From the NCBI RefSeq assembly GCF_000803315.1, contig NZ_JRMH01000002.1:620001-684000 (forward strand): a stretch of DNA of 64,000 bases, read 5' to 3'. Shown here one piece after another: positions 40,457 to 48,163 of this stretch. Numbering within the stretch: the first letter of the stretch is position 1; every line of letters starts with the position of its first letter. The stretch comes from Pectobacterium actinidiae (lineage in GTDB: Bacteria; Pseudomonadota; Gammaproteobacteria; Enterobacterales; Enterobacteriaceae). Both the position numbers and the translations under genes were made by a program. The notes under the pieces were generated by a model that did not search any database, was not told where the DNA came from, and saw only the letters and a list, made by a program, of their open reading frames with translations.

Positions 40457-41299
40457 ATGCTAAGTTACCGCCACAGTTTCCATGCCGGCAATCACGCCGA
40501 CGTGCTGAAACACACCGTTCAGAGCCTGATCATCACTGCCCTGAAAGAGAAAGAAAAACCTTTCCTGTATCTGGATACCCATGCGGGTGCTGGCCGCTAT
40601 CAGCTCAGCGGCGAACATGCCGAGCGTACAGGCGAATATCTGGATGGTATTGCGAAAATCTGGCAGCGTGACGATATTCCGGCTGAACTCGAACCTTACA
40701 TGCAGGCCGTACGCACCTATAACCACAACGGCCAGCTGCGCTATTACCCAGGTTCTCCGCTGATTGCGCGCCAGCTGCTGCGTGAGCAGGACAAGCTCCA
40801 TCTGACCGAACTGCACCCTAGCGATTTCCCGCTGCTGCGTAATGAATTCCAGAAAGACTCGCGTACCAAAGTGCTGCGTGACGATGGCTATCAGCAGTTG
40901 AAGTCACAGCTTCCGCCGCTTTCCCGTCGCGGTTTCATGCTGATCGACCCGCCGTATGAGCTGAAAACAGACTATCAGGCGGTGGTGAAAGGCATTCAGG
41001 AAGGACATAAACGCTTTGGCACTGGCGTATTTGCGCTGTGGTATCCGGTGGTGCTGCGTCAGCACATCAAACGCATGCTGAAAGAGCTGGAAGCCACGGG
41101 CATTCGCAACATTCTGCAAATTGAGCTGGCGGTGCGGCCGGACAGCGATCGTTATGGCATGACGGCGTCTGGCATGATTGTGATTAACCCGCCGTGGAAG
41201 CTGGCTGCGCAGATGAAGAGCGTGCTGCCGTGGCTGCATAGCGTGCTGGTACCGGAAGGCACTGGTCATACGCTGGTGGAGCAAATCGTACCGGAGTAA
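40457..41299 (+). CDS. rlmJ: 23S rRNA (adenine-2030-N6)-methyltransferase RlmJ
   Basis: A 280-residue SAM-dependent methyltransferase making m6A2030 in 23S rRNA, also linked to use of extracellular DNA as nutrient. The N-terminus MLSYRHSFHAGNHADVLKH, the SAM segment LYLDTHAGAGRY and the catalytic motif LIDPPYE are those of RlmJ (YhiR). Length equals E. coli RlmJ (280). It is followed by gor in the E. coli order; its other E. coli neighbour prlC lies 11 kb away here. Confidence 0.96.
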   Translation: MLSYRHSFHAGNHADVLKHTVQSLIITALKEKEKPFLYLDTHAGAGRYQLSGEHAERTGEYLDGIAKIWQRDDIPAELEPYMQAVRTYNHNGQLRYYPGSPLIARQLLREQDKLHLTELHPSDFPLLRNEFQKDSRTKVLRDDGYQQLKSQLPPLSRRGFMLIDPPYELKTDYQAVVKGIQEGHKRFGTGVFALWYPVVLRQHIKRMLKELEATGIRNILQIELAVRPDSDRYGMTASGMIVINPPWKLAAQMKSVLPWLHSVLVPEGTGHTLVEQIVPE

Positions 41300-41427
41300 T
41301 GCGCGCGGTTGCGGTGAGCAATGCGGTCGGTTTTCCCTATCGCAACCATAGGCATAACCTTTATTCGGCGTAGGGCTCTGGCGTTACACTCTAGGCAAAT
41401 TTTATTCACTTAAGCATGGATACACTG

Positions 41428-42780
41428 ATGACCAAACACTATGACTATCTTGCTATTGGCGGCGGCAGCGGCGGTATTGCGTCTATCAACCGCGCGGCGA
41501 TGTATGGACAAAAATGTGCGTTGATCGAAGCAAAATATCTGGGCGGCACCTGCGTCAACGTCGGCTGTGTGCCGAAGAAAGTGATGTGGCATGCGGCGCA
41601 GATTGCCGAAGCGATCCATCAGTACGGGCCGGATTACGGATTTGATACCACGGTGAACCAGTTTAACTGGGGCACGCTGGTGAAGAACCGTAGCGCCTAC
41701 ATCGATCGCATCCACCAGTCGTACGATAACGTGCTGGGTAAGAACAAGGTCGATGTCATCCACGGTTTTGCCCGCTTTGTCGATGCGCACACGGTGGAAG
41801 TGAATGGTGAGAAAATTACGGCTGACCATATCCTGATTGCGACGGGCGGCCGCCCGGTTCACCCTGACATTCCCGGTGCGGAATACGGTATTGATTCTGA
41901 CGGCTTCTTTGAGCTGGATGCGCTGCCGAAGCGCACCGCGATTGTCGGTGCTGGCTATATCGCGGTAGAGATTGCAGGGGTACTGAACGGGCTGGGTTCT
42001 GAAACTCACCTGTTTGTACGCAAACACGCGCCGCTGCGCAGTTTTGATCCGCTGATTGTCGATACGTTGGTAGAAGTCATGAACACTGAAGGGCCGACGC
42101 TGCATACCGAATCGATCCCGAAAGCGATTGTGAAGAATGCCGATGGTAGCCTGACGCTGGAGCTGGAAAACGGTCAGTCACAAACCGTCGACTGCCTGAT
42201 TTGGGCAATTGGTCGTGAACCTGCGACGGATAACCTGAACCTGAGCGTTACGGGTGTGGCGTTGAACGACAAAGGCTACATCAATGTCGATAAATTCCAG
42301 AACACCAATGTTTCTGGCATTTACGCTGTAGGCGATAACACTGGTGCCGTCGAGCTAACACCAGTTGCCGTTGCGGCGGGACGCCGTTTGTCCGAACGTC
42401 TGTTTAACAACAAACCGGACGAGCATCTGGATTACAGCAACATCCCGACCGTCGTCTTCAGCCACCCGCCGATTGGTACGGTCGGGCTGACCGAGCCGCA
42501 GGCGCGTGAACAGTACGGTGACGATCAGGTGAAAGTGTATAAATCTGCCTTCACCGCGATGTACACCGCCGTCACGCAGCACCGCCAGCCGTGCCGTATG
42601 AAGCTGGTTTGTGTGGGTAAAGAAGAAAAAATCGTCGGCATCCACGGCATTGGTTTTGGTATGGATGAAATGCTGCAAGGCTTCGCGGTTGCCGTCAAAA
42701 TGGGCGCAACCAAGAAAGACTTCGACAACACCGTCGCCATCCACCCAACTGCGTCGGAAGAGTTTGTGACGATGCGATAA
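41428..42780 (+). CDS. gor: glutathione reductase
   Basis: A 450-residue homodimeric flavoenzyme reducing glutathione disulfide with NADPH. FAD site GGGSGG (11-16), redox-active Cys42 and Cys47 in [18 protein letters not shown] site GAGYIAVE, the second FAD site YAVGDNTG and the C-terminal active-site His in AIHPT. ATG at 41428 gives [13 protein letters not shown], as in E. coli (450 residues); an in-frame ATG 12 bases upstream is also possible. It stands 128 bases after rlmJ, the conserved pair. Confidence 0.97.
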   Translation: MTKHYDYLAIGGGSGGIASINRAAMYGQKCALIEAKYLGGTCVNVGCVPKKVMWHAAQIAEAIHQYGPDYGFDTTVNQFNWGTLVKNRSAYIDRIHQSYDNVLGKNKVDVIHGFARFVDAHTVEVNGEKITADHILIATGGRPVHPDIPGAEYGIDSDGFFELDALPKRTAIVGAGYIAVEIAGVLNGLGSETHLFVRKHAPLRSFDPLIVDTLVEVMNTEGPTLHTESIPKAIVKNADGSLTLELENGQSQTVDCLIWAIGREPATDNLNLSVTGVALNDKGYINVDKFQNTNVSGIYAVGDNTGAVELTPVAVAAGRRLSERLFNNKPDEHLDYSNIPTVVFSHPPIGTVGLTEPQAREQYGDDQVKVYKSAFTAMYTAVTQHRQPCRMKLVCVGKEEKIVGIHGIGFGMDEMLQGFAVAVKMGATKKDFDNTVAIHPTASEEFVTMR

Positions 42781-42873
42781 AGAAGGCGGGTCTACAGCTT
42801 TTCTGGAAAACGAAATGTGCTGGTTGAATAGTGAACTATTTGGCCAGCATTTTTTATGCTCAGCCTAATGTGG

Positions 42874-43161
42874 CTATCTCATCCGCTCACTTGCCAGATG
42901 ATAAACGCCACTGCGCTCACGTTTGCCTACCGCCACCACGGCGATAACCAATATGTCGTCAATGATTTCGTAAACCAAACGAAAGCCTGACGCCCGGAGC
43001 GTGATTTTGTAGCAATCCTTCATCCCCCGTAACTTTGCCGAAGGAATATGGGGATTTTCGCAGCATTTTTTTAGTTTTTTGGCGAATTGCTGCTGAATGG
43101 TTTTATCGAGCTTGAGCCATTCTTTTAGCGCATCTTCCCTGAATTTGACGCGATAACTCAT
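42874..43161 (-). CDS. RelE/StbE-family mRNA interferase toxin
   Basis: 95 residues with the RelE fold pattern: SYRVKFREDALKEWLKLDKTIQQQFAKKLKK, LRGMKDCYKITLRASGFRLVYEI, and IAVVAVGKRERSGVY. The basic residues in the second and third segments are those that cleave ribosome-bound mRNA in RelE. The ATG overlaps the antitoxin stop by four bases (43158-43161), giving coupled translation. Toxicity is inferred from family. A small accessory module between gor and the siderophore-interacting protein gene. Confidence 0.9.
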   Translation of the reverse strand: MSYRVKFREDALKEWLKLDKTIQQQFAKKLKKCCENPHIPSAKLRGMKDCYKITLRASGFRLVYEIIDDILVIAVVAVGKRERSGVYHLASERMR

Positions 43162-43409
43162 AGGAAACGATCCAAATCCACGTCAACCAGCGGCTGGTTT
43201 TTACGTTCGTCGATCAGCTTAACCAATTCCTGATCGTCCAGCGCATCCAGCATTTTTTCGTAGAGATCCGCAGGAATGCAATAGAACGCAGGCTGGTTGC
43301 GGTTCAAGATAGCCACAGGCAGGCCATCGCCAGCATTGACCGTCGCCATCGGGTTCTTTTTCAGTTCACTGATGCTGGCACTGGTATCACTCAATATAAT
43401 ATTCGGCAT
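43158..43409 (-). CDS. RelB/StbD-like antitoxin (Phd/YefM type)
   Basis: 83 residues. The N-terminal part (LSDTSASISELKKNPMATVNAGDGLPVAILNRNQPAFYCIPADLYEKML) is the Phd/YefM-type dimerising DNA-binding domain of StbD; the C-terminal tail (VKLIDERKNQPLVDVDLDRFL) should wrap the toxin. It precedes the toxin, as usual, and a pair of 16-bp palindromes upstream of the start are likely its operators. Confidence 0.88.
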   Translation of the reverse strand: MPNIILSDTSASISELKKNPMATVNAGDGLPVAILNRNQPAFYCIPADLYEKMLDALDDQELVKLIDERKNQPLVDVDLDRFL

Positions 43410-43423
43410 GACAGACCTCTAAT

Positions 43424-43476
43424 GACCGGTTAATAGGTCTTTAAAATAAGCAGCTGAAGACCTGTTAACAAGTCTT
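43424..43476. promoter_or_regulatory. tandem palindromic operators of the RelE/StbD pair
   Basis: GACCGGTTAATAGGTC (43424-43439) and GACCTGTTAACAAGTC (43459-43474, extendable to the 20-mer AAGACCTGTTAACAAGTCTT at 43457-43476) share the pattern GACC-GTTAA-A-GTC and both are followed by TTT. Their centres are 35 bp apart, just upstream of the antitoxin start at 43409. The arrangement suggests cooperative autorepression by the toxin-antitoxin complex. Confidence 0.75.
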
Positions 43477-43564
43477 TTGATGATTTTTTATGCCCGCTCA
43501 GAACGGCCTCTGGCCTGCGAGATGAAGAAAATGCCGCTTTTATCACGACATTTATCTGAATGGT

Positions 43565-43583
43565 GATAATGATTATCGTTAGT
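43565..43583 (+). promoter_or_regulatory. Fur box upstream of siderophore-interacting protein gene
   Basis: GATAATGATTATCGTTAGT: the left arm and centre match the Fur consensus GATAATGAT-A/T-ATCATTATC completely, the right arm at 6 of 9. It is about 80 bases upstream of the gene at 43664, so iron repression is expected. Confidence 0.8.
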
Positions 43584-43663
43584 GTTTTGTTTATGGTAAG
43601 TTGCGGTGAATAGGGTTTATCCCGTGAACTGATTTTCCTTACAAAACATACGGCTTTCTCACT

Positions 43664-44569
43664 ATGTCTTTAGCTACCCGTACAACGTCTTCAGCCTATC
43701 GGCTGTTCAATTTACGTTTAGAGAGCAAGACGCTGCTCTCGCCTTCATTGGTTCGCTGTGTGTTTACCGGCCCAGAAGTGCGCCAGATGAAACTGGACGC
43801 GCCGGATCAGCGCATCAAGCTGCTGCTTGCCAGCGAAAGCGGGGATCTGACCCCAATGGCCGTGAGCGATACCTGGTATCAGGACTATCTGGCACTGCCG
43901 CGCGAGCGTCGTCCAACTTTACGCACTTATACGCTGCGTTCCGTCTCACGCGAGTCACAGCAGGCAACAATCGATTTCGTGTTGCACGGCGATACCGGAC
44001 CGGCTTCAAGCTGGGCGGGTCACGCTAAGCCGGGTGATGCGCTACAGATTGTCGCGCCCAACGCGGAAGCTGATGGCGACAGCGGCGGCTATGAGTGGGC
44101 ACCGCACGAGGGCGTTGAGCAGGTGCTGCTGATTGCGGATGAAACGGCGCTGCCTGCGGCAATGGGGATTCTTGAACAGCTGGCGACTCAGCCTTCTCCG
44201 CCGTCGGTGCAGGCTTTTTTTGAAGTACCAAAAGCGGCTGACTGCGTGACGCCGGGCGACTTCCCGTTTGCGCAGATTCACTGGTTGCCGCGTGAGGAAA
44301 CGGGCAGTACGGTATGGGGCGAACGCCTGCTGGCTGCGGTGCAACAGGACGTGAAGATTCCCGCCAGTGCTTGTACCAACCGGAATGAGATCGCACCGGA
44401 GACGCCAGAAGACGAGCTACTGTGGGAGCGGGCAACGGCGCATCGTCCATTTTACGCGTGGGCAGCGGGGGAATCATCTGCCATCAAACGGCTACGCCGC
44501 TATCTTCTTGATGAGCGGCACCTCGATAAAGAGACGATCAACTTTATGGCCTACTGGTCGCATCGCTAA
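43664..44569 (+). CDS. siderophore-interacting protein (ViuB/YqjH family)
   Basis: 301 residues of a ferric-siderophore reductase: an N-terminal FAD-binding barrel (LRTYTLRSVSRESQQATIDFVLHGDTGPASSWAGHAKPGD has the RTYT and GPAS-WA landmarks) and a C-terminal NAD(P)H-binding part (VLLIADETALPAAMGILEQL, FYAWAAGESSAIKRLRRYL). Such enzymes release iron in the cytoplasm by reducing imported ferric chelates. A Fur box lies upstream. The gene is alone, convergent with dsbG; no siderophore synthesis or receptor gene adjoins it. Confidence 0.9.
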   Translation: MSLATRTTSSAYRLFNLRLESKTLLSPSLVRCVFTGPEVRQMKLDAPDQRIKLLLASESGDLTPMAVSDTWYQDYLALPRERRPTLRTYTLRSVSRESQQATIDFVLHGDTGPASSWAGHAKPGDALQIVAPNAEADGDSGGYEWAPHEGVEQVLLIADETALPAAMGILEQLATQPSPPSVQAFFEVPKAADCVTPGDFPFAQIHWLPREETGSTVWGERLLAAVQQDVKIPASACTNRNEIAPETPEDELLWERATAHRPFYAWAAGESSAIKRLRRYLLDERHLDKETINFMAYWSHR

Positions 44570-44579
44570 AAGATAACAT

Positions 44580-44600
44580 CAGGAGGGCGATCCCCTCCTG
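44580..44600. terminator. hairpin between siderophore-interacting gene and dsbG
   Basis: CAGGAGGG-CGAT-C-CCCTCCTG: an 8-bp GC-rich stem placed between the two convergent stop codons (44569 and 44604). No U-tract of length, so efficiency uncertain. Confidence 0.6.
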
Positions 44601-44603
44601 CGC

Positions 44604-45359
44604 TTATTGCCCCATCATCTCCGCCAACTGTTGTTCATCCGGCAGTCCAACCACTTGCTGTAGTTCATTCTTATCATTCAGGTAATAGATAGCGGGCGTG
44701 ACGTTTGCGCCGAGTTCATCCATGAGTCGCTGATTATGCTGAATGTTATTCCAGATGTTGCGTGATGAAGTCTCGGGGAACGGGGGCACCGTTTTACCGT
44801 TCGACAGTTCATACTCATGCCAGGCTTTGGCCGGATCGCTGGCGGCAAGAATCGCGGCAGCATAACGCCCGCTTTCCGGTTTAATGACGCCGACCAGGAG
44901 TGTTTGCAACTGCACTTTTCCTGCTTTTACCCACGGCTGTGCCTGCTGCCAAAATTGTTTGCAGTACGGGCAGAACGGGTCAGCAAAGACGATGATTTTA
45001 CGCGGCGCGTCCTTCGCTCCTTCGGTGATAAACGGTGCCTGCTGTAGTTTCTGCCACATCTCCCGACCGGCAGGTACATACACTTCCTGTTGAATCAGCG
45101 CTTCGCTCAGGTTATTGCCTTTTTCGTCATACATATAGCCTGAAATCGCATGTTTACCATCCGGCGTTAAGTAGATGGTGACACCCATTCCCTGATAGCT
45201 GCCCAGCCAACCTTGTACGCCGCCGGGCGCGGTGAACGGCTTGATGATCGTAATGCCCTGTTTTTCTATGTTTTTCACCGCATCAGGCAGAGCATCTTGC
45301 GCCAGTGACGAGGCGGAAAGCGTTAATAAGGTGAGTGTGAGGGAGAAGCGTTTTATCAT
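44604..45359 (-). CDS. dsbG: thiol:disulfide interchange protein DsbG
   Basis: 251 residues with a Sec signal peptide ([20 protein letters not shown], cleaved near residue 20). An N-terminal dimerisation region is followed by a thioredoxin-like domain with the CPYC active site at 130-133 ([14 protein letters not shown]) and a cis-Pro region [11 protein letters not shown]. coli DsbG (248) is a periplasmic reductase/isomerase that guards single cysteines from sulfenylation with DsbD as electron donor. Sequence and length favour DsbG over DsbC. It converges on the siderophore-interacting protein gene. Confidence 0.92.
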   Translation of the reverse strand: MIKRFSLTLTLLTLSASSLAQDALPDAVKNIEKQGITIIKPFTAPGGVQGWLGSYQGMGVTIYLTPDGKHAISGYMYDEKGNNLSEALIQQEVYVPAGREMWQKLQQAPFITEGAKDAPRKIIVFADPFCPYCKQFWQQAQPWVKAGKVQLQTLLVGVIKPESGRYAAAILAASDPAKAWHEYELSNGKTVPPFPETSSRNIWNNIQHNQRLMDELGANVTPAIYYLNDKNELQQVVGLPDEQQLAEMMGQ

Positions 45360-45631
45360 GGTATTGCGCCTGTATCGTGGATAATGCTTGCCGGATAGCC
45401 TAGTGGAGAGGTGTCAATAAGGGGAGTTTATTTACGCTTCCTGAATCAGAACCGGATGGTGGCCTGTCGTTATGCGATCTGCCGTGGCGTGACCGAAGAG
45501 AGTGGTGTGGTAGGCTCTGCACAGTACGTAATTAGGATTGATTTCGCCTGAGAGTGGCGTTCCATCTTGCGTCATTCTCGTGGAGAATGGTGCGTTTATG
45601 CTGCATTTCCCTGCTGGAGTGATGAATTACC

Positions 45632-46255
45632 GTGACCCTGACCGAATCGCTGATGGCTTTTACGTTTGCTGCGACCTTGCTGACCCTGACGCCGGGTCTG
45701 GATACCGCGCTGATTTTACGTACCGCTACCGTTGAAGGCAGTAAAAAGGCTTTTCATGCCGCGTTTGGTATTAACGTTGGCTGCCTGATTTGGGGCGCAA
45801 TGGTAGCGTTTGGTCTGGGCACGCTGATTGCCGCATCGGAGCTGGCCTATAACATCCTGAAATGGTGCGGTGCTGCCTATCTCTGCTGGCTGGGTCTGCA
45901 AATGATCCTGAAACCCAGAACTGAACTGGTGATGGCTGCGCCACAGAGCGCACCGAAGCAGCAGAACTGGTTTATCCGTGGCATGCTGGGCAACGTATTA
46001 AATCCAAAAATCGGTGTGTTCTACGTTTCATTCCTGCCGCAGTTTATCCCGGCTGGCCATTCAGTGGTGCTGTGGACGTATCTGCTGGTGCTTATTCATG
46101 TCGTTATCGGCACGCTGTGGTCGTCTACACTGATTGCCGCGACGCGTCCGCTGTCGGGTTTTTTGCGCCGTGGTTCGGTAGTTAAATGGATGGACCGAAC
46201 GACTGGCGTTGTTTTTTTAGCGTTCGCTGCACGTCTGGCTTTCTCCCGACGGTAA
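45632..46255 (+). CDS. LysE/RhtB-family amino acid exporter
   Basis: 207 residues with six hydrophobic segments. The LysE signature is visible: LTLTPGLDTALILRTATVEGSKKAFHAAFGINVGCLIWG and GMLGNVLNPKIGVFYVSFLPQFI. Such inner-membrane proteins export amino acids such as homoserine, threonine or lysine; the substrate cannot be told. The start is GTG 45632, giving MTLTESLMAF; GGAG lies about 12 bases upstream. No regulator is next to it; it converges on the hip operon. Confidence 0.85.
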   Translation: MTLTESLMAFTFAATLLTLTPGLDTALILRTATVEGSKKAFHAAFGINVGCLIWGAMVAFGLGTLIAASELAYNILKWCGAAYLCWLGLQMILKPRTELVMAAPQSAPKQQNWFIRGMLGNVLNPKIGVFYVSFLPQFIPAGHSVVLWTYLLVLIHVVIGTLWSSTLIAATRPLSGFLRRGSVVKWMDRTTGVVFLAFAARLAFSRR

Positions 46256-46314
46256 GTTCTGCGCCACAGCACCGATACCCGCAGTGACGCAGCAAGACGT
46301 TTGATTCTGAAGCA

Positions 46315-47355
46315 CTAAATCCTTTCTGCATCGAGAATGCTCATAAGATTCAGGCGGTGTCGATAGCACCGCAGCGTCGTATCAATCGCCTCCGCAGGCA
46401 TAAAGGAATCCCGATAGGTTGATTCAACGCATTCAGCTTCTTTGATGAAGTCTGCCAGTAGCTTTTTGGTCAGGTTCTCACTCAGCCCGATACGCTGTCC
46501 GAACAGAATAAAATCCATACCAAGATATTCTCCGTATGCAGTTTCAAATTCTGGCGCGAGTGCTTTATCCCCTTCTTCTTGAATCAGCAGAGGTAGTGCC
46601 ATGAAGCAGGAAGAAAAATAGGTGGGATAGGGGGCGACGGAAACAAAATCATAAATCGGCGCCAGCATTAACGAACCTGAGCGCGAATGTATCAGCCCAA
46701 AATTACGCAGGTGCATGTCGTTGTTACCCAGCATGTAGGCGTAAGCGATACGGCGAAACAGATCTATTTTGAAGACGATATTGTCATTCACGTGTTTGCT
46801 AAGGAATAAAGCCAACCGCTCATAACTGACGTATTGCCTGCCATCCGTGTGTATTTTACCGAATTTTTCACCGATCCCCATCGCACCGTCCAACTGTTCC
46901 TGATGGATAGGGTGGCCCGTTTTTTCGTCGCGGTCGAAGCGCTTAATAACGAAAGCAAACTCAGGTTCGTCATCAGCCTGCTCTGGTTTAAAGCGAAGCA
47001 ACCCGTGTGGCGGAACGGCAAACCCCAGACGTGCCATTAGCGTCATCGTGGCATGTTCGTTTTCTGCCAAATGGGGAAATTCACTCGGAGAAGGCTTGAG
47101 GATGTACAGCCCTTGATGATCAACGACGGTAAACGCCCGTTCTTCTAATACCATCTGAATTTTGGGCTGATAGCCAGAGATGCTCATGCCTTTCTGTGCT
47201 TGTGGCAAATCGTGCATAAATTGCTGTCGGGTGAAACGTAAGGTCGGGGAAGCGTGCATTGATCCCGTCAGATGCTTCAACCCTTTACGGCTATAGCCTG
47301 TGGCACTTTCTTCTTCGTGTGTCAGCGGTGTCAGCAAAATTCGACATCTTGTCAT
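46315..47355 (-). CDS. hipT: HipT-like Ser/Thr kinase toxin (HipA C-terminal kinase)
   Basis: 346 residues, shorter than E. coli K-12 HipA (440) because the N-terminal subdomain 1 is a separate gene. It has the gly-rich loop with the two-serine motif SIS at 58-60 (KGMSISGYQPK), the ATP-binding Lys87 in ILKPS, the catalytic LGNNDMHLRNFG (Asp213) and the metal-binding YDFVSVAPYP. All kinase residues look intact. In enteropathogenic E. coli O127, HipT phosphorylates tryptophanyl-tRNA synthetase and is held by HipS; target here is inferred. The ATG overlaps the hipS stop (ATGA) and has GGAGG seven bases upstream. Confidence 0.9.
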   Translation of the reverse strand: MTRCRILLTPLTHEEESATGYSRKGLKHLTGSMHASPTLRFTRQQFMHDLPQAQKGMSISGYQPKIQMVLEERAFTVVDHQGLYILKPSPSEFPHLAENEHATMTLMARLGFAVPPHGLLRFKPEQADDEPEFAFVIKRFDRDEKTGHPIHQEQLDGAMGIGEKFGKIHTDGRQYVSYERLALFLSKHVNDNIVFKIDLFRRIAYAYMLGNNDMHLRNFGLIHSRSGSLMLAPIYDFVSVAPYPTYFSSCFMALPLLIQEEGDKALAPEFETAYGEYLGMDFILFGQRIGLSENLTKKLLADFIKEAECVESTYRDSFMPAEAIDTTLRCYRHRLNLMSILDAERI

Positions 47356-47666
47356 GGCTTATCCTCCCCGATCAGTTGCACGGCACCGATCAGGTTCTTA
47401 CCGTTTTGAATGAGGATGCCAAATAAATCCTTCTCATCCAGATGCTGAAGCTTGCTGTACTGTCGCCGGAGCCAGCCTTCGGGAGCTAATGAGGCAAAAT
47501 AAGGCGGTAATGTCTGGCTGCGAAATGTTCCGGTCTGTAGCGGTAGGCTCAAGGATAATGGCGGGCCGATGTAGGACTTTTTATATTCAAACAGATAACC
47601 GTCATCGTCCTGACTTAACTGGCCGATGTGGACACCGTAAAGGTAGACCTTTACTTGACGGCGCAC
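47352..47666 (-). CDS. hipS: HipS-like antitoxin (HipA N-terminal subdomain 1)
   Basis: 104 residues corresponding to the N-terminal subdomain of HipA: VKVYLYGVHIGQLSQDDDGYLFEYKKSY, PLSLSLPLQTGTFRS, LPPYFASLAPEGWLRRQYSKLQHL and DLFGILIQNGKNLIGAVQLI are the HipA N-terminal motifs. In the O127 HipBST system the small HipS, not HipB, neutralises the kinase. Start is GTG 47666, preceded by AGGG eight bases upstream; the frame overlaps the end of hipB by 16 bases and the start of hipT by four. The interpretation as an antitoxin follows from that precedent. Confidence 0.88.
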   Translation of the reverse strand: MRRQVKVYLYGVHIGQLSQDDDGYLFEYKKSYIGPPLSLSLPLQTGTFRSQTLPPYFASLAPEGWLRRQYSKLQHLDEKDLFGILIQNGKNLIGAVQLIGEDKP

Positions 47667-47977
47667 AGTTTTATCCCTAACGCGGAACAGACGCTATAAA
47701 CCGTGGCAAATTTCACCTGAGCGGGGTCTTTGAATAAGCGCTTTAACGTGGATAGGGATACGCCAGTCTGTAGCTCCAGCGTAGCGAGTTCGATGCCCAG
47801 TGCCTTACGCCGCGTATTTAGCTGTGCGCCAAATACATCCAGAGAATGAATGTGGTCTTCCAGCATAACCTCTTTGCTGGAGGCATCGCTACGCGCGAGT
47901 TCATGCCTGAGTTCATCGATCGCTTCGCTAATGGCGTCGAGCTTTAGTAATGTTGGTGCAGTGGCAGGAGTGTTCAT
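47651..47977 (-). CDS. hipB: HipB-like XRE-family regulator
   Basis: 108 residues. The C-terminal half is a Cro/CI helix-turn-helix: LNTRRKALGIELATLELQTGVSLSTLKRLFKDPAQVKFATVYSVCSALGIKL. The N-terminal 45 residues (LDAISEAIDELRHELARSDASS) are helical and charged, longer than in K-12 HipB (88). It is the first gene of the three-gene hip operon and should autorepress through the palindrome at 48001-48017. In HipBST it adds to neutralisation by HipS. Confidence 0.88.
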   Translation of the reverse strand: MNTPATAPTLLKLDAISEAIDELRHELARSDASSKEVMLEDHIHSLDVFGAQLNTRRKALGIELATLELQTGVSLSTLKRLFKDPAQVKFATVYSVCSALGIKLCAVK

Positions 47978-48000
47978 AAATGGACTCTACCTTCTAAATA

Positions 48001-48017
48001 TAACCGATTATCGGTTA
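48001..48017. promoter_or_regulatory. operator of the hip operon
   Basis: TAACCGAT-T-ATCGGTTA, a perfect 17-bp palindrome centred 32 bases upstream of the hipB start. This is the position and size expected for a HipB dimer site. Only one copy is seen in the gap 47978-48163. Confidence 0.75.
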
Positions 48018-48163
48018 AGTATAGCCCTTAGGTTTTCTTAATATCCATATGTAATACTTTCTTGTTGGTTTTTACTTAATTTGGCTCATTTATGACACTA
48101 AAAATAAATAACATCAGGCGGCGCAGATATCGTGTCGCCTGATTTTCTATCGTGCAACGCTGA

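Noticed and set aside
45538-45735. Small plus-strand frame ahead of the LysE-type exporter
   Set aside because: It overlaps the exporter in another frame and encodes no recognisable protein.
47352-47355. hipS-hipT split as a frameshift artefact of one hipA
   Set aside because: The join is a clean ATGA overlap with its own GGAGG ribosome site, and the kinase begins with the conserved N-terminal segment of HipT, so two genes are real.
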